Shown: in pieces, positions 5,488 to 14,849 of the stretch
Layout of the letters: every line of letters begins with the position of its first letter
How positions within the stretch are numbered: the stretch's first letter is position 1
Origin: Lachnospiraceae bacterium
GTDB lineage: Bacteria > Bacillota > Clostridia > Lachnospirales > Lachnospiraceae
DNA: 40,227 nucleotides
NCBI GenBank assembly: GCA_014804785.1
Contig: JAAUZD010000007.1
Span: forward strand, 1 to 40,227
Direction: 5' to 3'
The notes under the pieces: generated by a model
What the model was told of the DNA's origin: nothing
What the model saw: only the letters and a program-made list of their open reading frames with translations
Databases searched by the model: none
Position numbers and translations under genes: made by a program

Positions 5488-8400
5488 TAATCTCTACCTC
5501 CAAAAAGTTTACAACTTTATCTACACGGAATTGCTGTATTCCCCCATTCCCATATTCTGGGTAGCTTATAGCAAAAGGCTCTGGAATAGAAGTGGTATTA
5601 CCTAATGTTGTGGGCACATACATATCATCAATCACTTGTAATGTATCAAATGTTCCTCTAACTTTACAGTCACTCCAGTTAGGTGAGACCTGAAATGCAT
5701 CCCGAGCTTGCAAAGCTGAATCAAACTTATCGAAGCCAATATATGTTGTATACTGCTTACCAGTATTCAATGCATCCGATGCATTACTAGATGACATATA
5801 TCTATATCCCGTAGAAGGTACCACATCTCCGCTAGGTGTTACATAGAAATCAGTCCTACTACTTCCCTTATTACTTCTTATACTCCCTGTCAGCGCCTGA
5901 ATCGCCTTACCAGCTCCATAAAACGCCGTACTCGCTAGTCCTCCTGTAACCGCTCCAATCAGCGTTTCTTTAAAGAAGCCTCCAACACTGTACTCGCTTT
6001 TCTCCTGACCAGCCTGGGTTACACCATACTGATAGCCATAAGCTGTTGGCGTCCCCATCCAGTCATTATCCCGGACTCCTGTCTCGCATCCTCTTCTAGG
6101 GTCGCGTCCTATGGCACTGGCAGCTCCCATCAACATCGTCCCTGTGAGTCTGCTTGCGCTGCTTCTTCCAAGTCGTCCCGCTCTGGGTGTCAGTGCATCT
6201 GACAGGTAGTTAATACCGGAGGTGGCTCCTCCCGCTGCGAATCCCCTTAAAAAGGCACTCTTTGCGCTCTTGAGTTCGCCAGTTCCGTAAATCCTTCCGG
6301 TCACCGCATTAATCAGTCCGTCCTTGATGCTTTCCTTCGCACTGGCTCTTCCAGTCCCTATCAGCTGTTCCGCAGTGCTTCCCAGCGCACCAGCTCCAAA
6401 ATCTGCCGCAAGCGATACACCAATTCCGACTCCCGAACCAATAAGGGCTCCATGCACTCCGCCTACGATTGCACCGTTCACTCCTGCACCCAAAGCCTTC
6501 TTGAAGCTGAAATCCTCTCCGCTGAAAATCTGGGATAACGCAGAGCCTCCAAAACCGAAAATTCCTCCAGTGACTGCTCCAATAACGCCTCCAGCTATGA
6601 TATTCGCTACCTCTCCTGTAGGGTCAGTGTAGTTCACCGGATCACTGTCACAATAGCCGTAACCGTTCAGACCCCTCTTTACAGGGTCTTTCGCCAGCAT
6701 CCTTCCCGCACTGCTGTCATAAAATCTTGCCTTGGCAAAGTGTTTCCCTATTACAGAGTCATAACCGTAGCTGGTAAAACGCAGGTTCTCTTCAAGTCCG
6801 GCTGCATTCAAATCTCCATCTACAGGCAGTTTCAGATCTCCCCATATACCGCGTTCTGCGTATCTTAAGACCTGTCCCTGTCCGTTTGAGGCGAACAGAG
6901 CGCTTCCGTAGAGGTCAGGCTGGAAATATGCCTTTTCCATAACAGCATCAACTGCTGCCTCCGGTCTGGTCATCTCCACCCCAGTAACTACTGCATCTGT
7001 CTCCATTGTCACTTTTCCGGCAAGGCGTTCATATCCTCTGCCGAAGACCGTGCGGACGTTGTATTTCCCTTTTTCATAAGTCATCAGTTCATTGCCAGTC
7101 CTGCTTAGGAAATCCGGCAGATAACTTACATCTCTTGTGTAGGAACCATCAGCCCCGGCAAGGGTCTGCAGATTCCTGATGCGCATGTACAGGGCATTGT
7201 AGGTATACTCCGTCTGTGTTCCGTTTTCAAGGTTCTTTCCCAGCGTCATATGATTGGTTGCATCATAGGTGTACTGGCGGGTCTGGACTTCTCCCCGGTG
7301 TTCCTGGATCAGGTTGCCGCGTCTGTCATAACCGTAACTATACTGTACACCATCTTCCACCCTTTTTACAAGCTGGTTTAAGGCATTGTATTCATAAGTT
7401 GCTTTTTCGATGCCGTCCAGCTGTTTCAGGATCCGGTTGCCCAGGGCGTCATAGCCGTAGGATTCGGTGGTGCTGCCCTCTTTGAGGGACAGTAAACGTC
7501 CCATGCTGTCATAAGCATATTCTGCCCTTCTTGTATGGGCGGGGGAGCTGCCTTCCCTAAGTGAAGCTGTGATACGTCCCATGGTGTCGTAGGAAAGAGT
7601 CTCCTCCATTGAGGTCCCGTCTTCCATCTGGTATTTTACGCTGACAGGCAGACCGCAGGCATTGTAGCCATAGACAGCTGTGCTGCCGGGCTGTTTTAAG
7701 GAAAGGAGGCGTCCTGCCGGGTCATAGGAATACCGTGCAGTTTCTTCTTCTCCCTCTGTCACAGTTGTGAGGCGGTTGTTCCCGTCATAGCCGTAGGCGA
7801 CTGTGCTCCCATCGGGATAGGTGATGCTGGCAAGGCCGCCGGCGGCATCATAGCCATAAGAAGCGCTCCTGCCCTCGTGGTCTGTCACTTTGACGACTCT
7901 TCCTAACAGGTCATGTTCCACGGTTGCTGTGCCGTTCCAGTCGGTGAGTTCTACCAGTTCCCCTCGCTTGTTGTAGCGGAAGAGGGCTTCCTTTCCGTCG
8001 CTGTAGCCCATGCGTACGGGTCTGTTGTTGAGATCATAGCGCACGGTAGTCTCGCCGGCTTCTTCATCCCGGATGGTGATGATGTTGCCGTTGCCGTCAT
8101 ATGTATAGGTCCTTTCTTCCAGCAGCGGATTGATTTCCTTGATTATGCGGCCTTTCTGGTCATACTGATAGAGGGTTGCCGCTATCTGGTTTTCTGAGTC
8201 GGACAGATACTCTTTAATCTGATTGTTCATGGCATCATACTCATAATTTATGGTATTGCCGAGAGCATCTATTGTCTGTATCAGGTTTCCGCAGGCATCA
8301 TAGGTATAGTTCGTGATGCCTCCCTCGGGATTAGTGACGGATGCAATTCTGCCTGTGGGTGTATAGGTAAAAGTAAGTTTATCACCCATGGCATTTGTGA

Positions 8401-11400
8401 CGGATATTGCCTGTCCTAATGCATCGTACTCATAGGATATCACGTTGCCCATGGGGTCTGTTTCTGTCAGCACCTGTCCCGCTGCATTGTAGGTGTAAGC
8501 GGTCATGCCGCCTTCCGGATCCTTGATGCTGAGCAGATTCCCGGCAGGGGAATATCCATATTCTGTAGTATTTCCATTTGCATCGGTCTGGGTCAGAACC
8601 CTGCCTAAAGCATCATAAGTGAAGCTTAAGCTGTGTCCCAGCGCATCGGACATTTGGGTCAATCTGCCCGCGGCATCATACTGGTAGCTTGTTTCCGCCC
8701 CTTCCTGATCCGTTATTTTTGCAATCCTGCCTGTATTGGTGTAACTGTAGGTCAGTCTGTCGTCATCCTGATTAATAACATGAACCAAACGGTTCAGGGC
8801 ATTGTAGGTATAAACCCATCTATTTCCGTTTGCATCTGTGTAGGAAATCATATTTCCAACTGCATCATACGTGTATGTACACTGATTTCCTTCTTCGTCC
8901 GTGGCTGAAACCAGGCGGTTCAGGCTGTCATAAACGTAAGTTGCCTCTCCTCCCAGCGGGTTCACACGTCCGATCAGGTTGCCGTTGCCATCATATACAA
9001 ATGAAGTCGTTCCGCCTTTCGCGTCAGTGACAGAAATAAGCTGCCCTCTGTCGTCATAGACATAGGTTGTTTCCTGTCCCAGCGGATCCGTGGTTTTTAC
9101 CAGCTGATTGTTTGCATTGTAGGCATAAGCGTATTCATTGCCCTCTGCATCTGTGACTAAGGTGCAGTTGCCGTTCTTATCGTAAACATAAGCGGTCTTT
9201 CCTCCATCCGGCGCTGTTTTCTCTGATAAGAGTCCCATTGAATCGTAAGTATAAGTAGTCTGGTTTCCTTCTTCGTCCGTAAAGGATGTAAGGTTATCCT
9301 CCCCATCGTACTGCGCCTGTTTCGTATGATTCTCTGCATCCAGCACAGCAATAATCCTGCCAAGCTTATCATAGGTAAAGGAGGTAGTGCCTGTGTCGGT
9401 CTGAATGGAAAGCAGCCTGTTTTCTTTATCATAAGTGTATTCTGTGACTGCCCCGTCTTCATCGGTTTTGGTCAGCAGGTTGCCCATCTGGTCATAAGTG
9501 TAGCTTACGCTCTGCTTCATTGCATCTGTTACACTCACGATACGACCTGCCGGATCATAAGCATAGGAAGTCTGGCGCTCCATAGGATCCGTAACTGTTT
9601 TCACCTGTCCCATTGTATCATAGGTGTACTTTACGGCGCCGTCCTGTGCATCCCTTATTTCTGTCAGCTGATTTGCCGCATCAAAGAAATAGCGGGTAGT
9701 GTTTCCGTTCTGGTCGGTCTGGGATGTTTTATTCCCCATGGCGTCATAAGTATAGTGGACGCTATAGCCAACGGGATCTGTTACGGTAATCAGATTTCCT
9801 TTCTGATCATAAGCAAACCGGTATTCTTTTCCCATAAAGTCGGTGGCAAGGGATATCTGTCCCATCTCATTGTATTCAAGACGCTGCTGATTCCCCATTT
9901 TGTCTGTGATGCCGGTGCGGCTGCCATTGCTGTCATATGCAAACAGAACACTTCCTTCCTCATCCACAATGCCAAGTAAATCACCGGCTGCAGAATATTG
10001 ATAAGACGTGGTCCTGCCTGTGGGTGTTGTGTAAGAAGTCATCCTGCCAATGGAATCATGGGTATATTGATAAATATTTCCCTCCGGATCCTGCGCCTGC
10101 TGTAAATGATTCTCTTCGTCATAAACATAACTCCACACGTTTCCTTCTTTATCCGTGTACGAAGTAAGGTTATGATTCTCATCATAGGTATAGGAGCATA
10201 CATTTCCGCGTTCATCCTGCGCCGATATCAGATTATTTTCCTCATCATAGCCATAAATGCTTTCTGTTCCATCCCGGTTCACTACCTTCACAGGATAATT
10301 TTTGCTGTTGTAAGTAATCTCTTCCCTTGTTCCGTCAGGATAAACCACGCAATTCATGCGCCCGCATTCGTCATAGAGCATCTGGGTCGTATGATTGAGG
10401 GCATCCACCTGTACAATCAGCTGTCCCTTTTCATTGTAATTATTTTCGATACCGCTTTCCCCATATTCCACCCGGGTAACCTGCATATTCGCATTGTAAT
10501 GATATTTGGTTTCATTGCCCAGTTCATCTGTAAACGTGGTTATTCTGTTAACCGTGTCATAGGAAGCAAAGCTCTCTCCTCTTCCGGCAATGCTCTGGGC
10601 AATAACTCTGCCGTACATGTCATACCAGTTGGTCAGGTAACTCTCTCCCGAAAAATCTTTGACCTCCAGCAGCCTGTCCACATCATCATAAGTAAAACGG
10701 ATACTGCTGCCTGCAGGATTGGTTAATGCTGTCAGATGATTCGTCTCATAGGTGAAACCGATTCTGTTGTTCAGAGCATCCGATACGCCTGCAATGTGTC
10801 CGTTCTGGTAGGTCAGCGTAAACATTCTGCCCTGTCTTCCCTCTATACGGATAATCTGTCCCTTTTCATCTGCTGTAAACCGAAAGACTGTAGATCCGCC
10901 TTCCACGATGCTGCTAAAATGCAGATTTTCGTCAAACACATACTCCATGCCGTCAGCAGCCTGCACTACATAGAATCCATCGTCCTTCCTTGAAAGTGTG
11001 TAGCTTTCCTGCATTTCCTCCTGCTGGTAGCAATTGTTTTCCAGATCAATTCTGAAAGGAACCACTTCATCATAAGGTGTGCTGAAGTACACATATTCTT
11101 CATCCTTGTACAGAAGATAATTAAAAGAATGTGTCCATCCTTTTCCCAAAACCGTTACTGACTCATCCCTCTGGGAATCGTACATAATTGTAAAATGCAG
11201 GTTATCCTTTCCGTAGTCCTTGAGAAGTGTGTAACTCCACAGAAAGGCACCTGTTAAAGCATTTACGGGTTCCAGACCCATATGCGGAATTTTCCCATCA
11301 GGGTATGTCTTGGGAGAAACAACGCCGGGCAGTCCGCTCCATTTGCTGATTTGGGTTTTGATTGTCTGGAGAGGGCTGTACTCGCCAGAGCCCACTGCAT

Positions 11401-14400
11401 TATTGGCTCTTACGCAATAAGTATGCTCTGTATTGGGTTTTAAACCGTAAAATACTTTAGATATACGGTATATGCCTTGCCTTGCATCTCTTGAAAATAC
11501 GTGCATCTGTGTATTCTCTGAGGCATCTGCCTGTACGGATGTATTTTTACCATCAAACTGTACGTCATAGCTGTCTGCTTTGTCCATGGCATCCCAGCTT
11601 ACCGTCACCGTATTCAAGGTAGATGCGGCGCTGACCCCGGTAGGAACCCCCAAAAGCGTTGTGGCTGTCTGATCCTCACTGTATTTGCTAATTCCTCCCA
11701 GATTACTTGCAGCCACAGAATAATTATAATTTGTTCCCGGCTCAAGTCCTGTAATAGTTTTTTCTGTATCGCTCGTGTCGTAATATTTATTTCCCAAATG
11801 AACATGGTAATAGCTCGCCCCGCTGACAGAATCCCAACTCACTGTAATAGAATTTGCAGTGACACTTGCTCTCACATTTGTGGGAACAGCGGGGGGTATC
11901 GGATATGTACTTACTCTCAAAACTGCAGAATAGGGACCTGTTCCAACCGAATTTTTTGCACGAACCTGATAATTATAATATGTGTCTGCCGGTAATCCCG
12001 ATATCGTTATAGATGTTCTCGATGTACTATAAACTTTGTCACCAAATTTAATATCATATCCTGTTGCTCCCGTAACACTGCTCCATGTTAGGGTAATTGA
12101 ATTTGAAGTAGGTAATCCGCTTATATTAGCCGGTACAGGAAGATCTATTTCCAACTCCAATGTCTCTATTGTCTGTCTGGCAGAATAGGAGCTGTTCCCT
12201 CCTGCATTTTTTGCACGAACCTGATAATTATAACTTGTATTTGCCGATAGCCCTGATATGGTGAGTCTCGTTGCTGTTGTGGCATATGTCTGATCGTTAA
12301 ATAAGACCTCATAATCGGTCGCTCCTGAAACAGCCTCCCAACTTATCGATACAGAATTTGCCGTAGCGCTTGCAGTCACATTTGCAGGCACTCCCGGTGC
12401 ATAGGGCAGTGTGGTAATTGTCTGCGAGGCCGAGTATGCGCTTGATTCTCCATAATTTGTTGCTCTTACCGCATACGTATACTTTGTGTTAGGTGTCAAA
12501 TTAAAAATAGTTGTAGAACTACCATATATATTTCTTACAATATCATTGAATAATACATCATAGCTTCTTGCTCCGTTTACCGTATTCCAACTTATTTTAA
12601 CAGTAGTCTGCATAGCAGTGGCAGTTACATTTGTTGGCACGCTCAGCAATGTCTTGATAGTCTTTAATGCAGAATAGGAGCCGCCTCCTCCTGCATTTGT
12701 TGCGCGTACTTGATAGGTATATTCTGTTCCAGAGTCTAAATTGTTGATTGTAATTGACGTACCTGTTGTCTGGTATACTGTCTGTCCACACGCAACATCA
12801 TAACCGGTTGCTCCCGATACCGCGCTCCAGCTAATTGTTACGGAATTTGCCGTAGCGCTTGCAGTCACATTTGCAGGTACGGCGGGTGCAGCGGGGAGTG
12901 TCTTAACAGTACGTTCCGTGCTGTATAAGCTTGCCGCTGTTGAATATTTTGAACATACAGAGTATGTATAGTTTGTTTCCGGTTTTAATCCGGTAATTGT
13001 AATCAAAGGCTCCTTTACATTGTGCACAGTACCGTTAAATTTCACATCATAACCGGTCGCCCCTCTTACTGTATCCCATGTGAGAGTAACAGAATCACGC
13101 AAAGGAACTGCCGTTATATTCACCGGCACTTTTGCCTTTGTCTTTACAGTCTGTACATCAGTATACGCACTGGTTCCCCCTGCGTTTTTTGCACGTACTT
13201 TACAAGCATAGTTGGTAAAAGACGTAAGATCGATAACGGTTACTGCAGTGCCCTTTACCTCTTGGAAGATAGTTCCCACCATCACTTCATAGCTGGTCGC
13301 TCCATATGCTGCGGTCCAACTCATCGTAAGCCATTCGTCCTCTGCACTTATTTTTACATTTGTCGGCATCCCCGGTGCATTGGGCAGGGTAGATGCCGTC
13401 CCTGAACTGCTGTAGGAACTAGATCCATCCGCATTATTTGCGCGGACCTGATAAGAATAATTTGTACCTGGCGTCAACCCGCTGATTGTCTTTGATGTCC
13501 CTGTCTCCCTATAGGTAGTGCCGTTAAACAAAAGATCATAGGAAGTCGCTCCCGACACTGCGTCCCATCCAACTGTCACGGAGTTTTTCGTACTTGATTT
13601 TGTGATCGGATTCGGTACTTGAGGCGCTGTCTTGACCGTCTTTGAGGCACCGTATGAACCGGAGCCATTTGCATTGTTTGCACGAACCTGATAGGTGTGA
13701 CTGGTGTTTGCCGAAAGGTTGCTGACCTTTAAGGAATTCGTGGTCACGCGGTAGGTCTTTCCATCAAACACTACATCATAGCTGGTCGCACCGGCTACTG
13801 CAGGCCAACTGAGCGTAATAGAATTCTCATTTGTACTTACACTGACGCTCGTAGGCGCTTTCGGCGCTGTCGTGACTGTCTGCACCGGTCCATAAGCGCT
13901 GATTCCGCCGTCCGAATTCTTAGAACGTACCTGATAAGAATAGCTGGTATTAGCTGTTAAACCCGTAAATGTCTTTGAAGTCTGCGTTACAGCATATGTA
14001 CTACCATTAAATAACACGTCATAGCCTGTGGCTCCGCTCACCGCCGGCCAGCTCACCGTAACAGAATTTTCTGTAGAAGTGTGCGTAGTGTTTGATGGCA
14101 CTGCAGGGCTCAACGGCGGTGTCACAATCGTCTTCGTGCTACTATATGCACCTGTTTGATTTTCATTTTTTGCTCGCACCGCATAGGTATAGCTCGTCTT
14201 AGATTTTAGTCCAGAAATTGTTTTGCTGATTCTTTGAACATAACCAACCACATTATGGACAACACCATTAAATAAAATATCATAACTGCTTGCACGTTCC
14301 ACCTTATCAAAGCTAATATCAACGGAAGTGGGATATGCTACTGCACTTATGTTTGCCGGAACCTCCAATGGGATATGATCATAAAAGTCCGAAAGAATCA

Positions 14401-14656
14401 ACTGTTGTGCCCCTTCTGATATATTCTCTCCCGATGGTCTATATGCCACGACCACCACCTTATAGATTTTATTTGCCTCAAGATTAGGCTGACTTGTATA
14501 GGTTGTAGTCATCAAATTTGGCTCATTGTAAATTGTGTGATCCTCTCCCGGAACATGCATATACGCATGATAACGTATTGCATCAGAAATGCTGGACCAG
14601 TTCGCTGTGATAGATCCGTTATCGTTTAAAGTCAATTTTAAGTTTAGTTGTTCCAT
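5477..14656 (-). CDS. giant fibronectin III / YD-repeat (Rhs) polymorphic toxin
   Basis: This encodes 3059 residues. Residues 1 to about 1105 hold roughly 13 fibronectin type III modules, each near 85 residues, with the recurring pattern VPxNV, SxTVSW, ATGYDV, Y-x-YQVRAxN, TVxT. About residues 1110-1290 resemble the DUF6531-like entry segment (VNALTGAFLWSY). About 1300-2600 are YD repeats of the type TYxYDxxGRLxxxTDxxG, which in this family form a hollow shell. The Rhs core lies at about 2630-2680 (HFAKARFYDSSAGRMLAKDP, then DPVNYTDPTG). A Gly/Ala-rich linker follows, and the last 125 residues (from about 2934) are a separate domain with YRYMSSSN, YIGFDKFDSALQARDAF and PEPFAISYPEYGNGG. I recall related endings on other Firmicutes Rhs proteins but cannot name an activity. 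There is no Sec signal, LXG/WXG domain, sortase motif or membrane anchor, so the export route is unknown. An AAGGAG site fixes the ATG. It is expected to be an antibacterial effector whose tip is exchanged by recombination, as the displaced copy at 3712-4988 shows. Confidence 0.9.
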   Translation of the reverse strand: MEQLNLKLTLNDNGSITANWSSISDAIRYHAYMHVPGEDHTIYNEPNLMTTTYTSQPNLEANKIYKVVVVAYRPSGENISEGAQQLILSDFYDHIPLEVPANISAVAYPTSVDISFDKVERASSYDILFNGVVHNVVGYVQRISKTISGLKSKTSYTYAVRAKNENQTGAYSSTKTIVTPPLSPAVPSNTTHTSTENSVTVSWPAVSGATGYDVLFNGSTYAVTQTSKTFTGLTANTSYSYQVRSKNSDGGISAYGPVQTVTTAPKAPTSVSVSTNENSITLSWPAVAGATSYDVVFDGKTYRVTTNSLKVSNLSANTSHTYQVRANNANGSGSYGASKTVKTAPQVPNPITKSSTKNSVTVGWDAVSGATSYDLLFNGTTYRETGTSKTISGLTPGTNYSYQVRANNADGSSSYSSSGTASTLPNAPGMPTNVKISAEDEWLTMSWTAAYGATSYEVMVGTIFQEVKGTAVTVIDLTSFTNYACKVRAKNAGGTSAYTDVQTVKTKAKVPVNITAVPLRDSVTLTWDTVRGATGYDVKFNGTVHNVKEPLITITGLKPETNYTYSVCSKYSTAASLYSTERTVKTLPAAPAVPANVTASATANSVTISWSAVSGATGYDVACGQTVYQTTGTSITINNLDSGTEYTYQVRATNAGGGGSYSALKTIKTLLSVPTNVTATAMQTTVKISWNTVNGARSYDVLFNDIVRNIYGSSTTIFNLTPNTKYTYAVRATNYGESSAYSASQTITTLPYAPGVPANVTASATANSVSISWEAVSGATDYEVLFNDQTYATTATRLTISGLSANTSYNYQVRAKNAGGNSSYSARQTIETLELEIDLPVPANISGLPTSNSITLTWSSVTGATGYDIKFGDKVYSTSRTSITISGLPADTYYNYQVRAKNSVGTGPYSAVLRVSTYPIPPAVPTNVRASVTANSITVSWDSVSGASYYHVHLGNKYYDTSDTEKTITGLEPGTNYNYSVAASNLGGISKYSEDQTATTLLGVPTGVSAASTLNTVTVSWDAMDKADSYDVQFDGKNTSVQADASENTQMHVFSRDARQGIYRISKVFYGLKPNTEHTYCVRANNAVGSGEYSPLQTIKTQISKWSGLPGVVSPKTYPDGKIPHMGLEPVNALTGAFLWSYTLLKDYGKDNLHFTIMYDSQRDESVTVLGKGWTHSFNYLLYKDEEYVYFSTPYDEVVPFRIDLENNCYQQEEMQESYTLSRKDDGFYVVQAADGMEYVFDENLHFSSIVEGGSTVFRFTADEKGQIIRIEGRQGRMFTLTYQNGHIAGVSDALNNRIGFTYETNHLTALTNPAGSSIRFTYDDVDRLLEVKDFSGESYLTNWYDMYGRVIAQSIAGRGESFASYDTVNRITTFTDELGNETKYHYNANMQVTRVEYGESGIENNYNEKGQLIVQVDALNHTTQMLYDECGRMNCVVYPDGTREEITYNSKNYPVKVVNRDGTESIYGYDEENNLISAQDERGNVCSYTYDENHNLTSYTDKEGNVWSYVYDEENHLQQAQDPEGNIYQYTHDSIGRMTSYTTPTGRTTSYQYSAAGDLLGIVDEEGSVLFAYDSNGSRTGITDKMGNQQRLEYNEMGQISLATDFMGKEYRFAYDQKGNLITVTDPVGYSVHYTYDAMGNKTSQTDQNGNTTRYFFDAANQLTEIRDAQDGAVKYTYDTMGQVKTVTDPMERQTSYAYDPAGRIVSVTDAMKQSVSYTYDQMGNLLTKTDEDGAVTEYTYDKENRLLSIQTDTGTTSFTYDKLGRIIAVLDAENHTKQAQYDGEDNLTSFTDEEGNQTTYTYDSMGLLSEKTAPDGGKTAYVYDKNGNCTLVTDAEGNEYAYAYNANNQLVKTTDPLGQETTYVYDDRGQLISVTDAKGGTTSFVYDGNGNLIGRVNPLGGEATYVYDSLNRLVSATDEEGNQCTYTYDAVGNMISYTDANGNRWVYTYNALNRLVHVINQDDDRLTYSYTNTGRIAKITDQEGAETSYQYDAAGRLTQMSDALGHSLSFTYDALGRVLTQTDANGNTTEYGYSPAGNLLSIKDPEGGMTAYTYNAAGQVLTETDPMGNVISYEYDALGQAISVTNAMGDKLTFTYTPTGRIASVTNPEGGITNYTYDACGNLIQTIDALGNTINYEYDAMNNQIKEYLSDSENQIAATLYQYDQKGRIIKEINPLLEERTYTYDGNGNIITIRDEEAGETTVRYDLNNRPVRMGYSDGKEALFRYNKRGELVELTDWNGTATVEHDLLGRVVKVTDHEGRSASYGYDAAGGLASITYPDGSTVAYGYDGNNRLTTVTEGEEETARYSYDPAGRLLSLKQPGSTAVYGYNACGLPVSVKYQMEDGTSMEETLSYDTMGRITASLREGSSPAHTRRAEYAYDSMGRLLSLKEGSTTESYGYDALGNRILKQLDGIEKATYEYNALNQLVKRVEDGVQYSYGYDRRGNLIQEHRGEVQTRQYTYDATNHMTLGKNLENGTQTEYTYNALYMRIRNLQTLAGADGSYTRDVSYLPDFLSRTGNELMTYEKGKYNVRTVFGRGYERLAGKVTMETDAVVTGVEMTRPEAAVDAVMEKAYFQPDLYGSALFASNGQGQVLRYAERGIWGDLKLPVDGDLNAAGLEENLRFTSYGYDSVIGKHFAKARFYDSSAGRMLAKDPVKRGLNGYGYCDSDPVNYTDPTGEVANIIAGGVIGAVTGGIFGFGGSALSQIFSGEDFSFKKALGAGVNGAIVGGVHGALIGSGVGIGVSLAADFGAGALGSTAEQLIGTGRASAKESIKDGLINAVTGRIYGTGELKSAKSAFLRGFAAGGATSGINYLSDALTPRAGRLGRSSASRLTGTMLMGAASAIGRDPRRGCETGVRDNDWMGTPTAYGYQYGVTQAGQEKSEYSVGGFFKETLIGAVTGGLASTAFYGAGKAIQALTGSIRSNKGSSRTDFYVTPSGDVVPSTGYRYMSSSNASDALNTGKQYTTYIGFDKFDSALQARDAFQVSPNWSDCKVRGTFDTLQVIDDMYVPTTLGNTTSIPEPFAISYPEYGNGGIQQFRVDKVVNFLEVEIIGD
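6990..10760 (-). repeat. YD/Rhs repeat-coding tandem
   Basis: This part of the giant gene repeats a unit of roughly 60-65 bases that encodes about 21 residues ending in a YDxxG-type motif. The copies vary in sequence but keep phase. Such arrays can recombine within and between genes; the fragment at 1718-1906 comes from one unit. Confidence 0.8.
11340..14656 (-). repeat. fibronectin III-coding tandem (about 13 units)
   Basis: These are successive units of about 255 bases, each coding for one Ig-like module. Units near 12400 and 12860 share nearly identical stretches (VPANVTASATANSV), which points to recent unit duplication. Confidence 0.8.
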
Positions 14657-14786
14657 ATTTTTTCTCCTTCTTCTTTTTTAGCCGGCTATCTAATAAAAAG
14701 GAAAAAAAATTTAAAAAGTAAACATACAAATTCAAATAATTGTTATTCTATTTTGAAATGGCATCAGGCAATATAATGCATATAGC

Positions 14787-14826
14787 AAAAATATCCCCAG
14801 CTGTCTAACCCAGCCAGGGATATTTT
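14787..14826 (-). terminator. terminator of the radical SAM operon
   Basis: AAAATATCCC on one arm pairs with GGGATATTTT on the other, with further CAGCTG/CAGC pairing inside, and the minus strand continues into a T run. It lies 24 bases beyond the stop of the radical SAM gene and separates that operon from the giant Rhs gene, which then needs its own promoter in 14657-14786. I find no convincing -35/-10 pair there. Confidence 0.75.
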
Positions 14827-14849
14827 CTATTTGCCCAATAGGTGCACAA

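Noticed and set aside
9326-10726. Long open frames on the plus strand opposite the YD repeats
   Set aside because: They arise because the repeat codons of the giant gene leave an antisense frame open. They have no starts with sites and no domain.
6990-14656. Regularly spaced repeats that could suggest a CRISPR array
   Set aside because: The units are coding, in frame, of about 63 or 255 bases, and degenerate. They encode YD and fibronectin modules and there are no constant repeats with unique spacers.
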